A stretch of DNA of 64,000 nt from Bacteroidales bacterium (GTDB lineage: Bacteria; Bacteroidota; Bacteroidia; Bacteroidales; UBA932): the NCBI GenBank assembly GCA_017454265.1, contig JAFTDJ010000038.1:149445-213444 (forward strand). The letters run 5' to 3'. The position numbers and the translations under genes were made by a program. Below the pieces are notes generated by a model that was not told where the DNA came from, did not search any database, and saw only the letters and a program-made list of their open reading frames with translations. This document shows, one piece after another, positions 1 through 8,542 of this stretch. Each line of letters begins with the position of its first letter. The first letter of the stretch is position 1.

Positions 1-1
1 T

Positions 2-886
2 GCCCCCCACGGCTATCAGGGAACCAGGGCGCCCAACGGTTACCGCTGCCACTACCCTACCAGCGACGGTAATGTAACATCCGCTAAACAGACCTACTGG
101 TACATGCTTACTTACGATTACCTGAAAAATGCGGTATGGGACACTAACCTGGCTTTCTCAGGCACGGCCGTAACTCGCTGCACAAATACGTCTTATAGCG
201 ATAAATACTGGTATGGACAAGATTTCTGTGCACGCTATATAGAAAATGGCGGGCTTGGATCTCCGGATATCATTCTCATAAACGGCGGAGCAAATGACTG
301 GGCTCACGGCATATACAATATGCTGGGCAGCCAGAAGCTTGTACGCTATCCGTCTTCCACTCCCAAACGCCCTGCCGACGATGCAATGAATGCAGTATAT
401 GCCCTTGCCGACGCCTGTACTACTCTTGACGATGCTAAGGCCCTCCCGGATGCAAGCTTTGTGGAGGCCTATGTGAAACTGGTGCGTATGATAAGCATCC
501 AGTACCCTCACGCGAAAATAGTCGTCATCATTCACGACACCCTCACCCCCGACGTAGAAGAGGCCCTGCTCCATATTGCAGCTCATTACGACAACTGCAA
601 AGCCGTCGACCTCTATGCCGTCAACGGCTTCAACGACCTTGGCTGGAATTTCGAGTATCTGCAGGCAGGTTATCAGCCCAATATGCCCAAGCACGACTTT
701 GACTGGAGTAAAAAAATCACCTCCGGCGACTTGAGGCAGAACAGCAGCGATCACTACTCCGCAGTAGCCATGAGATTCATAGCGGACAAGATTTACAGTG
801 AATGCGGATCCTGGCTCGAGAGCTCCTGGAACGACTCGGGTGCAGGCTCAATCAGTGATTTTGTTAACAATAATGGTGCTTGGTGA
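2..886 (+). CDS. SGNH/GDSL-like hydrolase, 5' end outside window
   Basis: The reading frame is open from base 2 with no start, so the gene begins upstream of the window; about 294 residues are visible. The motif IILINGGANDW resembles block III of SGNH esterases (G-x-N-D), and the C-terminal SSDHYS around 740-770 gives a plausible D-x-H catalytic pair. The nucleophilic serine block would lie upstream. SGNH enzymes hydrolyse ester bonds, often acetyl groups on polysaccharides; the substrate here is unknown. The next gene starts one base after the stop, so the two are probably cotranscribed and both act at the cell surface. The family call rests on motifs only. Confidence 0.6.
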   Translation, partial: APHGYQGTRAPNGYRCHYPTSDGNVTSAKQTYWYMLTYDYLKNAVWDTNLAFSGTAVTRCTNTSYSDKYWYGQDFCARYIENGGLGSPDIILINGGANDWAHGIYNMLGSQKLVRYPSSTPKRPADDAMNAVYALADACTTLDDAKALPDASFVEAYVKLVRMISIQYPHAKIVVIIHDTLTPDVEEALLHIAAHYDNCKAVDLYAVNGFNDLGWNFEYLQAGYQPNMPKHDFDWSKKITSGDLRQNSSDHYSAVAMRFIADKIYSECGSWLESSWNDSGAGSISDFVNNNGAW

Positions 887-887
887 T

Positions 888-3575
888 ATGAAAGCGAGAT
901 TTGTTTTTTCTACGCTGCTGCTTGCAGCTCTGGCGGCAGTATCCTGCAACAAATTGCAGGACTCTCCGGAGGTAGTAATCCTTCCCGGGGATTACGTTGT
1001 CCTGAGCGCCTCGATAGGTGCACCCGAAAGCAAGGTACACTTCGAAAAAGATCTGGACAGTTATACAAATACAACATGGCAGGATGGTGACTGCATATGG
1101 GTCAGGAGCAGCACTCAGCCTTATTGGGAGCGGGGCGACTGCTTCAAGACAAATGCTTCCCTGATAAGCGGCGACGGTCACAGGGCAGATTTCGAAGGAC
1201 GTACGCGGACAGACGGCAAGCTCTGCGCCATCTATCCTTACAACCGTGTCCTCCAAGGTTCCAACAACGACCTGATTCTCATAGAAGTCCCGCAGGCCCG
1301 CACACTCAAGCAGGGGGATTGTCCTGAAGGCTCCATTGTGGCAGGTGCCTGTTGGGCGGACGGAGCGAAGTCCTTTTCCATGAATTACCTGATGGGTGCA
1401 ATCAAGTTCAGCGTATGCGGAAATGGAGAGAGAGTCTCCAGCTTCGTCCTTCTTGATGCGGATACGTCCAACGCCTTGTGGGGGACCTTGTCTGTTACTC
1501 CTGACTACGGGTCGGGAACCACTGATGCGGCGATGGTCAATGACGACCCTGCAAAAAACAGAATCATCATGGACACCGACCTCACACTAGGCACCGAGCC
1601 CGTAGATTTTTACTTCATCGTACCGGCAGGCAGCTTCGATAAAGGATTGGTGCTGAAAGCATATGGTCCGGACGGTAAAATGGCGGCGAGTGCGATAAGC
1701 GGCAAATCCAACAAAATAGAGACCGGCAAGGTGCTCAAGATGCCTGTGATTACGATGACGCCCCCTTCCGGCGGCCAGTCGTTTGACGGTTTGGGAGTCG
1801 AAGCGGATCCGTTCCTCATCGAAACACCGGAGCACCTCTGTTACCTTTCGCAGATGCTGGGCTCAGACGAGTGGGCCTCTTATTCAGACAAGTATTACCG
1901 CCAGGAAACCGACATAAACATGGAGGGGGTCGATTTCTCCCCGATTGGAGAAATCACCAAGCCCTTTAAGGGCACATACGACGGCAACGGCAAAGTCATT
2001 TCCAACCTGAGCACGTCTGGTCTTAGCTCCGACAACCCTGCCAGCGGTGTTTTTGGATATGCGGATAGCGCGAACCTGCTGAACATCAAGGTCTCCAACC
2101 GCATCAATACCGGAAGCTTCAACCGAGTCGGAGGTATAGCAGGATACGCTAAAAACTGCTATTTCGACAATTGCAGCATTAATGGCGGAGAACTCAAGGC
2201 CGCAAATAATATGTGCGGCGGCATTGTAGCAGAAGCCGTGGCCTGTAAGCTCAATAAATGCTCCGCCAGCGGCGTAAAGGTTACAAACACCAAGAATTAC
2301 GCAGGTGGCATCGTGGCTTATGCACATGACGGCACTGTCATATCAAACTGCAACGTAGAAGATGGCACGGAGGTTTCTTCTCCAAATGAGGTCGGCGGCA
2401 TTGCAGGCAAGATTGAGGGAGGCTCCATCTCCTATGCCTGGATTGAAAAATCGAAGGTTAAAGCAGGCAGCGACGACGCTGGCGCCGTCGGAGGTTGGGT
2501 CATTGACGGTTGTCGTATAGAGTCATCATACATATCCGCCACGGAAGTTTCGGCAAATGTCTACGCCGGTGGAGCAGTGGGCCTTCTCGAAAGTTCATCG
2601 CTCGACGCCTGCTTCCTTAACGAAGGTGTCGAGGTAAGCGTGACAAAAAGCGGTGCGGGCGGTATCGTCGGATATATGAAAAAGACGGGGTCTTCCACTA
2701 TAAAATCCTGCGTTGTAGGAGGTGAATCTGTCATTTCAGGGCCTCAGAACATCGGAGGAATAGCCGGCTGGCTCGACACCGGAACTATTGAGAATTGCAC
2801 GATTCTTGGTTCGTGCCGGATTATTGCTTCGGCAGACGGAGTCGGCGGCATTGTCGGACGTGCAATCAGCAAGAGCGGTACCCTCAATATTGTAAACTCC
2901 TGCTTCGTATATGACAATACGCTGGTGAGAGGCTCTTACAGCGTGGGTGGAATTGTAGGTTATGCTTACCCCGACGCCGACGGTGAACTGTACATTGTCA
3001 ACTGCGGTATTTCCGGATCGAGTGTAGAAGCCACTTCCTGCGACACTGGTGCAGATCCCGCAAAGGGTGACTCCATGTCGGGCGGCATCGGCGGCTGGAT
3101 GAGACTGTCGGATTCCGGCAGTCGGGCATATATCGTCAACTGCTTCTCACATATGGATAAGCTAGTGTGCGAACTGCCTATGGTACATCCTTCAGTGGGT
3201 GGAATAATGGGGTATGGCTCAGTATCTGCTACGGGCGCCCTGGAAGTAGTAAACTGCGTTTCCAGCCTTACAGGGGCAAGCCTGAACATAGGCGGCGCCG
3301 CCTGGAACGGACAGGCTCAGTCGGGCACTGTTTTTGGTCAGATGCCCAACCGGGCAGTGGTCAAAGTAAACAGCTGCTGCTACATTGACGACGGCTCCCT
3401 GTCTATAGGCTCCGCCGGCGCAAATGTAGTGCTGAATGAGAACCAGGGATTCAGCGATGCCGAATTCAGGAACGGCACCACCGTAACGGAAAGGCTTAAC
3501 GCCTTCGTCGCTTCATATTCGGGGCTCGCACTTAAGTCCTGGACCTCGCGCGAAGGGCTTCCGGTCTTTGAGTAA
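888..3575 (+). CDS. Surface lipoprotein with fimbrillin-like N-domain and GLUG-like repeats
   Basis: The protein has 895 residues from the ATG at 888. That start gives a clean lipoprotein signal (MKARFVFSTLL..., lipobox AAVSC, Cys20); the longer open frame from 798 would bury it. Residues about 30-290 look like the fimbrillin-like domain found in many Bacteroidales lipoproteins. The rest carries about a dozen repeats of the form GGI[AV]G[YW]..., each followed by NC or SC motifs (for example GGIAGYAKNC, GGIVGYMKK). This is the pattern of GLUG-type beta-helix repeats. It is probably displayed on the outer membrane in adhesion or glycan contact. No catalytic domain is visible. The metallophosphoesterase gene at 60.7-64.0 kb shares this repeat type. 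Confidence 0.7.
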   Translation: MKARFVFSTLLLAALAAVSCNKLQDSPEVVILPGDYVVLSASIGAPESKVHFEKDLDSYTNTTWQDGDCIWVRSSTQPYWERGDCFKTNASLISGDGHRADFEGRTRTDGKLCAIYPYNRVLQGSNNDLILIEVPQARTLKQGDCPEGSIVAGACWADGAKSFSMNYLMGAIKFSVCGNGERVSSFVLLDADTSNALWGTLSVTPDYGSGTTDAAMVNDDPAKNRIIMDTDLTLGTEPVDFYFIVPAGSFDKGLVLKAYGPDGKMAASAISGKSNKIETGKVLKMPVITMTPPSGGQSFDGLGVEADPFLIETPEHLCYLSQMLGSDEWASYSDKYYRQETDINMEGVDFSPIGEITKPFKGTYDGNGKVISNLSTSGLSSDNPASGVFGYADSANLLNIKVSNRINTGSFNRVGGIAGYAKNCYFDNCSINGGELKAANNMCGGIVAEAVACKLNKCSASGVKVTNTKNYAGGIVAYAHDGTVISNCNVEDGTEVSSPNEVGGIAGKIEGGSISYAWIEKSKVKAGSDDAGAVGGWVIDGCRIESSYISATEVSANVYAGGAVGLLESSSLDACFLNEGVEVSVTKSGAGGIVGYMKKTGSSTIKSCVVGGESVISGPQNIGGIAGWLDTGTIENCTILGSCRIIASADGVGGIVGRAISKSGTLNIVNSCFVYDNTLVRGSYSVGGIVGYAYPDADGELYIVNCGISGSSVEATSCDTGADPAKGDSMSGGIGGWMRLSDSGSRAYIVNCFSHMDKLVCELPMVHPSVGGIMGYGSVSATGALEVVNCVSSLTGASLNIGGAAWNGQAQSGTVFGQMPNRAVVKVNSCCYIDDGSLSIGSAGANVVLNENQGFSDAEFRNGTTVTERLNAFVASYSGLALKSWTSREGLPVFE

Positions 3576-3593
3576 TGCATATCGCTTTTGCTT

Positions 3594-3637
3594 AAGGAGG
3601 ATGGCAGAAAAGTCTTGATGCTTGAGTCATCCTCCTT
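3594..3637 (+). terminator. Hairpin terminator after the GLUG lipoprotein gene
   Basis: A perfect 10-bp inverted repeat, AAGGAGGATG (3594-3603) and CATCCTCCTT (3628-3637), is followed by a T-rich stretch. It lies between the lipoprotein stop and the ATPase operon. The loop is long (24 nt), so termination strength is uncertain. Confidence 0.5.
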
Positions 3638-3668
3638 TTGCTATTTATTTGAAAAATAGGTATCTTTG
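3637..3668 (+). promoter_or_regulatory. Bacteroidota-type promoter of the V-ATPase operon
   Basis: TTTG at 3637-3640 and TATCTTTG at 3661-3668 are 20 bases apart. This matches the Bacteroidota consensus TTTG-N19-21-TAnnTTTG. The atpE ATG follows 20 bases after the -7 box, implying a short leader. The -33 element overlaps the right arm of the terminator hairpin. Confidence 0.7.
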
Positions 3669-3688
3669 AAAGATTAAACATATAAAAT

Positions 3689-4288
3689 ATGCAAAACAAA
3701 TTACAGGAACTGACAGAACAGCTTTATAATGAGGGGCTGGCTAAAGGTCGCCAGGAAGGTGAACGAATCCTGGAAGAAGCCAAAGCTGAAGCCGAAAAAA
3801 CTGTAGAAGAAGCGAAGCGTCAAGCCGAATCCATTTTGGCCCAGGCTGAAAAGAATGCAGCCGACCTGAAATCCAAAGCGGAAGCAGATATACGAATGGC
3901 GTCTGCGCAGGCTCTGCAGGCAACCCGCAAAAGCATTGAAAACCTGATTGTGGCCAAAGCTACGGCGCAGACTCCGGTCTCCGACCCCGACTTTCTAAAA
4001 GACATCGTAAAAACAGTTGCAGAAAAGTTCAGTGCTGCTGAAGGATGTGACATCGCCCTGGTTCTGCCAGAAGCGCAAAAAGCCAGACTTGAGCCGTGGG
4101 CGAAGGCAGAGCTCGCCAAGGCCCTGGACACTCCCCTGGAGGTATCCTTCTCTAAGAAACTTAGCGGAGGTTTCACAATTGGTCCCAAAGACGGAAGCTA
4201 CTACATAAGCTTTGCCGACAAGACCTTCAACGAACTGATAGCAGAGTATCTTCGTCCTGTCACCCGTAAACTTCTCTTCGGTGAATAA
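3689..4288 (+). CDS. atpE: V-type ATP synthase subunit E
   Basis: This 199-residue protein is the peripheral-stalk subunit of a V/A-type ATPase. Residues about 1-90 are a charged heptad-rich coiled coil (EEAKAEAEKTVEEAKRQAE region), followed by a globular C-terminal domain ending in VTRKLLFGE. It is the first gene of the seven-gene ATPase operon, directly behind the promoter at 3637-3668. Its stop overlaps the start of the next gene by 8 bases. No subunit G/H partner for this stalk is visible in the operon. Confidence 0.88.
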   Translation: MQNKLQELTEQLYNEGLAKGRQEGERILEEAKAEAEKTVEEAKRQAESILAQAEKNAADLKSKAEADIRMASAQALQATRKSIENLIVAKATAQTPVSDPDFLKDIVKTVAEKFSAAEGCDIALVLPEAQKARLEPWAKAELAKALDTPLEVSFSKKLSGGFTIGPKDGSYYISFADKTFNELIAEYLRPVTRKLLFGE

Positions 4289-4865
4289 TTACGAATACAT
4301 AATAGCCTCCCTCCCTGTCCCCTCCCCTGATTCGCAGGATTTGGACCCGGAGGCCTTGATAGGGTTCATACGCAGTCAATGCTCCCCTTCAGACTGTGCT
4401 TTCATAGACAGTCTTCTGGATAGTTTTGACGGAAAAAAGCTCGATTTTGCTTATTATAGCCGCGCTCTTGGGAGCAAAAACCGTTTTCTTCGCGAATTCG
4501 TGCTGTTCGACCTCCAAATGAGGAATGTCAAAGTAGAATACCTGAACAAAGTTCTCGGGCGTCCCGAAGGACTTGACATTATGCCGGTTCCCGGACGTGA
4601 GGAAGAAAACGGCTATAGCTTTGAAGCCGCCCCTGCCGTTATGGCGGTTCTCGAGCAGAGCGATATCCTTTCCCGTGAGCGCGGCCTCGACAAACTGCTT
4701 TGGGAAAAGGCCGAGGAACTGACCCGGATGGACCTGTTCGACATAGACGTAATCCTGTCCTTCATTGCAAAACTTAAGATAACTGACCGCTGGAACAAAC
4801 TTGACCCCCGGACAGGCAGGGAAATGTTCCGCAAACTTGTGCAAGAAATAAGAAATACAAGATAA
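4281..4865 (+). CDS. DUF2764 protein of the V-ATPase operon
   Basis: This 194-residue protein starts at a GTG (4281) inside the end of atpE. It begins MNNYEYIIASLPVP, typical of the DUF2764 family found between subunits E and A in V-ATPase operons of Bacteroidota, spirochaetes and chlamydiae. It has no signal peptide or membrane segment and is predicted to be largely helical. The fixed location suggests a structural or assembly role, possibly replacing subunit C, which is absent here; that role is inference. The stop is one base before the subunit A start. Confidence 0.8.
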   Translation: MNNYEYIIASLPVPSPDSQDLDPEALIGFIRSQCSPSDCAFIDSLLDSFDGKKLDFAYYSRALGSKNRFLREFVLFDLQMRNVKVEYLNKVLGRPEGLDIMPVPGREEENGYSFEAAPAVMAVLEQSDILSRERGLDKLLWEKAEELTRMDLFDIDVILSFIAKLKITDRWNKLDPRTGREMFRKLVQEIRNTR

Positions 4866-4866
4866 T

Positions 4867-6621
4867 ATGGCTACTAAAGGAAAAGTGACCGGTATTGTTT
4901 CCAATCTCGTGACTGTCCTTGTGGACGGTCCCGTGGGAGAAAACGAGCTGTGCCACATCAAACTCGGGGGTACTGATTTGCTCGCCGAGGTAATAAAGGT
5001 TACAGGAGACAAAGCTTCCGTTCAGGTCTTCGAAAGCACTCGCGGGCTTAAGAACGGGGACGAAGTAACATTTCTGGGCAGGATGCTGGAGGCCAGCCTC
5101 GGCCCCGGCCTTCTTTCCGGAGTCTATGACGGGCTCCAGAACGACCTTACCACAATGGAGGGAGTGTTCCTTAAGAGAGGTGAATACACAGACCCTTTGG
5201 ACCACGGCAAAAAATGGGATTACAAGCCACTTGCAAATGTCGGCGACAAAGTTCGTGCTGCTGATTGGCTCGGCGAGGTGCAGGAAGGCTGGCTGCCTCA
5301 TAAAATAATGGTTCCCTTCTCATTCTCCGGCGAATATACGGTAAAAAGCATGGCACCTGCAGGCAGTTACGACATCGACACCTCAATAGCGACGCTGACC
5401 GATGAGAATGGCGATGACCATACTGTGACAATGGTCCAGAAGTGGCCTGTCAAGGTGGCGGTAAAGGCTTACGCAGAAAAGCCTCGTCCCGGCAAAATTA
5501 TGGAGACGGGCGTGCGTATCATTGATACCTTCAACCCCATAGCAGAGGGCGGCACCGGTTTTATCCCGGGTCCTTTCGGCTGCGGCAAGACAGTACTTCA
5601 GCACGCCATTGCTAAGCAAGGCGAAGCAGACATCGTAGTTATGGCAGCTTGCGGCGAACGTGCAAACGAAGTCGTGGAGATTTTTACCGAGTATCCCGAA
5701 CTGGTGGACCCGCATACCGGGCGCAAGTTGATGGAGCGTACGGTGATTATATGCAACACCTCGAATATGCCCGTAGCGGCACGTGAAGCCTCCGTATATA
5801 CTGCTATGACCATTTGCGAATATTACAGGGCAATGGGCTACAGGTGCCTCCTTCTGGCAGACTCGACTTCCCGCTGGGCGCAGGCGCTGAGGGAAATGTC
5901 TAACCGTATGGAAGAGCTCCCCGGACAGGATGCCTTCCCCGTCGACCTTCCCGCCATTATTTCCAACTTCTACGCCCGTGCCGGTCAAGTGGTGCTCAAC
6001 AACGGCCAGACCGGAGCTGTAACCTTCATCGGGACCGTATCCCCTGCCGGAGGAAACCTCAAGGAACCTGTGACAGAGAGCACTAAAAAGGCCGCGCGCT
6101 GTTTCTATGCACTTGAGCAGAATCGTGCAGACCAAAAGCGATACCCGGCGGTCAATCCTGTTGATTCTTATTCCAAATATTTGGAATATCCGGAGATCCA
6201 GGAGAGTCTGGAGAACACTGTAGAAAAAGGTTGGATAGGACAGGTCCTCAAGGCCAAGAACTATGTACGCCGGGGCAAGGAAATGGCAGACCAGATTAAT
6301 ATTCTGGGCGACGACGGCGTCCCTATGTCGTATCACGAAGCCTTCTGGAAGAGTGAGCTGATAGACTTCGCATTCTTGCAGCAGGATGCATTCGACGCTG
6401 TTGATTCGGTATGCCCTATGGAACGGCAGAAATATATGCTGGACTTGATACTGGATATATGCGACAGGAACTTTGAATTTGAGGATTACGAAAAATGCCG
6501 CTCCTGGTTCAAAGACCTTATCAATATTATGAGGCAGATGAATTACTCGGAGTTTAAATCTGCCGACTTCGAAAAATACAGTTCAATGCTAACAAAACAG
6601 CTTTCTGAAAATGGCAACTAA
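4867..6621 (+). CDS. atpA: V-type ATP synthase catalytic subunit A
   Basis: This 584-residue protein is the catalytic nucleotide-binding subunit of the V1 head. The P-loop GPFGCGKT lies at residues 235-242, the diagnostic form for V/A-type A subunits. The so-called non-homologous insert (about residues 110-200) is present. ADSTSRWAQALREMS follows downstream as expected. Length is normal for bacterial A subunits. It overlaps subunit B by 11 bases, consistent with translational coupling for A3B3 assembly. Confidence 0.96.
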   Translation: MATKGKVTGIVSNLVTVLVDGPVGENELCHIKLGGTDLLAEVIKVTGDKASVQVFESTRGLKNGDEVTFLGRMLEASLGPGLLSGVYDGLQNDLTTMEGVFLKRGEYTDPLDHGKKWDYKPLANVGDKVRAADWLGEVQEGWLPHKIMVPFSFSGEYTVKSMAPAGSYDIDTSIATLTDENGDDHTVTMVQKWPVKVAVKAYAEKPRPGKIMETGVRIIDTFNPIAEGGTGFIPGPFGCGKTVLQHAIAKQGEADIVVMAACGERANEVVEIFTEYPELVDPHTGRKLMERTVIICNTSNMPVAAREASVYTAMTICEYYRAMGYRCLLLADSTSRWAQALREMSNRMEELPGQDAFPVDLPAIISNFYARAGQVVLNNGQTGAVTFIGTVSPAGGNLKEPVTESTKKAARCFYALEQNRADQKRYPAVNPVDSYSKYLEYPEIQESLENTVEKGWIGQVLKAKNYVRRGKEMADQINILGDDGVPMSYHEAFWKSELIDFAFLQQDAFDAVDSVCPMERQKYMLDLILDICDRNFEFEDYEKCRSWFKDLINIMRQMNYSEFKSADFEKYSSMLTKQLSENGN

Positions 6622-7927
6622 AGCATATCAGCGTACCTATACAAAACTTCAGGCCATAACAAAGGCTACCGTATCCCTGGATGCGAAAGGGGTTGCAAAC
6701 GACGAACTCGCGAGTGTTAACGGAAAGTTGGCGCAGGTCGTAAAAACCAATGGAGACCGTGTCACACTGCAAGTATTCTCAGGCACGGAAGGAGTTCCTA
6801 CCAATGCCGAGGTCTCCTTCTTCGGGGCACCTCCTACCCTTAAAGTCGGCGATCAGCTTGCCGGGCGTTTTTTCAACGCATATGGACGTCCTATAGACGG
6901 CGGCCCCGAAGTGGAGGGCGAAGAGCGGGAGGCCGGAGGGCCTTCGGTTAACCCGTACAAGCGTCGTCAGCCAAGCGAATTGATTCCCACCGGAATTGCC
7001 GGAATCGACCTTAACAATACCCTGGTCTCCGGGCAAAAAATTCCTTTTTTTGCAGATCCGGACCAGCCTTACAATCAAGTAATGGCAGACGTTGCCCTGA
7101 GGGCAGATGTTGACAAAATTATTCTTGGAGGGATGGGACTGAGCAACGACGACTATCTGTTCTTCCGGCACGCTTTTGAGAACGCCGGCGCCCTAGACCG
7201 CATTGTTTCTTTCGTAAATACTACGGAAGAGCCACCTGTGGAGCGGCTGCTCATCCCTGACATGGCTCTTACCGCCGCCGAATATTTTGCCGTCGACAAG
7301 AACGAAAAAGTGCTTGTATTGCTCACCGACATGACCTTGTATGCAGATGCACTTTCTATTGTGAGCAACCGTATGGACCAGATTCCTTCCAAGGACTCGA
7401 TGCCGGGTTCGCTCTACTCGGATTTGGCAAAAATTTATGAAAAAGCGGTGCAGCTTCCAGCAGGAGGTTCTATCACCATCATTGCAGTGACTACACTGAA
7501 TGACGGAGACATTACGCACGCTATCCCCGACAACACTGGTTATATCACCGAAGGCCAGATATTCCTCAGGGCTGATTCAGACTCCGGCAAGGTTATCGTG
7601 GATCCTTTCCGTAGCCTCAGCCGCCTCAAGCAGCTGGTGCAGGGCAAGAAAACCCGCGAAGACCACAGTCAGGTGATGAATGCCGGCGTCCGCCTGTATG
7701 CCGACGCCCAGAATGCAAAGACCAAACTTCAGAACGGTTTCGACCTTTCCGATTACGACCTGCGCTGCCTGGATTATGCAAAAGACTATGCCACGGAACT
7801 TCTGAGCATCGACGTGAACATTTCCATCGAAGAAATGCTCGACACGGCCTGGAAACTCTTTGCCCGCCACTTCTCCCCGGCCGAAACCGGTATCAAACAG
7901 GCACTGATAGACAAATATTGGAAGTAA
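6611..7927 (+). CDS. atpB: V-type ATP synthase subunit B
   Basis: This 438-residue protein is the non-catalytic nucleotide-binding subunit of the V1 head. It shows the B-type sequence KIPFFADPDQPYNQ where subunit A has its P-loop, so it cannot hydrolyse ATP in the same way. The conserved SNRMDQIPSKDSMPGSLYSDLA region follows. The start lies inside the end of atpA. Family assignment is certain from sequence pattern and position. Confidence 0.95.
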   Translation: MATKAYQRTYTKLQAITKATVSLDAKGVANDELASVNGKLAQVVKTNGDRVTLQVFSGTEGVPTNAEVSFFGAPPTLKVGDQLAGRFFNAYGRPIDGGPEVEGEEREAGGPSVNPYKRRQPSELIPTGIAGIDLNNTLVSGQKIPFFADPDQPYNQVMADVALRADVDKIILGGMGLSNDDYLFFRHAFENAGALDRIVSFVNTTEEPPVERLLIPDMALTAAEYFAVDKNEKVLVLLTDMTLYADALSIVSNRMDQIPSKDSMPGSLYSDLAKIYEKAVQLPAGGSITIIAVTTLNDGDITHAIPDNTGYITEGQIFLRADSDSGKVIVDPFRSLSRLKQLVQGKKTREDHSQVMNAGVRLYADAQNAKTKLQNGFDLSDYDLRCLDYAKDYATELLSIDVNISIEEMLDTAWKLFARHFSPAETGIKQALIDKYWK

Positions 7928-7933
7928 TTCCCG

Positions 7934-8542
7934 ATGGCAATAAAGTTTCAATATAATAAGACTTCCCTGACAAATCTTGGCAAGCAGCTAAAAATCAGGC
8001 AGAACGCTCTTCCTACTCTGAAGAACAAGGAGTCCGCCTTGCGTGTCAGCGTGATAGCTGCAAAATCCGAGGCACAGTCCCTGGCAGATAAGTTGGAGAA
8101 CAAGCTGACTGAGTATGACTATCTGGCTGCTCTTTGGAACGAATTCGAGCCCGGTCTTATCAGTATAAGCGACGTGCACCTTAAGACGCTTAAGATTGCG
8201 GGAGTCAAGGCTCCGGGTCTTGACCACATTGACTTTGCGCTCAATCCCTTCAACGCCTTCTCTTCCCCTGCCTGGTACGCAGACGGTATCCGCATACTCA
8301 AGGAACTCAGTACGCTGGGAATCGAATCGGAGATTGCAGAAGAGAGGCGCAGTGTCCTCGAATTCAACCGCAAGAAGACTACTCAGAAGGTCAACCTGTA
8401 CGAAAAAGTCCAGATACCGGGTTATCAGGAAGCCATTCGCAAAATAAAACGCTATATGGAAGACGAAGAAAACTTGTCTAAAGCATCTTCCAAGATAGTT
8501 AAAAACCGCCACGCTGCACAAGAAGAGGAGGATGGCCTATGA
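7934..8542 (+). CDS. atpD: V-type ATP synthase subunit D (central stalk)
   Basis: This 202-residue protein forms the rotor shaft that couples ATP turnover in the head to the membrane ring. It begins with IKFQYNKTSLTNLGKQLKIRQNALPTLKNKESAL, the typical N-terminal helix, and ends with a second long helix (NLYEKVQIPGYQEAIRKIKRYMEDEEN). The stop overlaps the start of subunit I by 4 bases (ATGA). No separate subunit F is recognisable next to it. Confidence 0.93.
   Translation: MAIKFQYNKTSLTNLGKQLKIRQNALPTLKNKESALRVSVIAAKSEAQSLADKLENKLTEYDYLAALWNEFEPGLISISDVHLKTLKIAGVKAPGLDHIDFALNPFNAFSSPAWYADGIRILKELSTLGIESEIAEERRSVLEFNRKKTTQKVNLYEKVQIPGYQEAIRKIKRYMEDEENLSKASSKIVKNRHAAQEEEDGL

Noticed and set aside
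5383-6336. 317-residue open frame on the minus strand inside atpA
   Set aside because: It lies entirely opposite the strongly conserved subunit A gene, has no promoter and its translation shows no recognisable domain.
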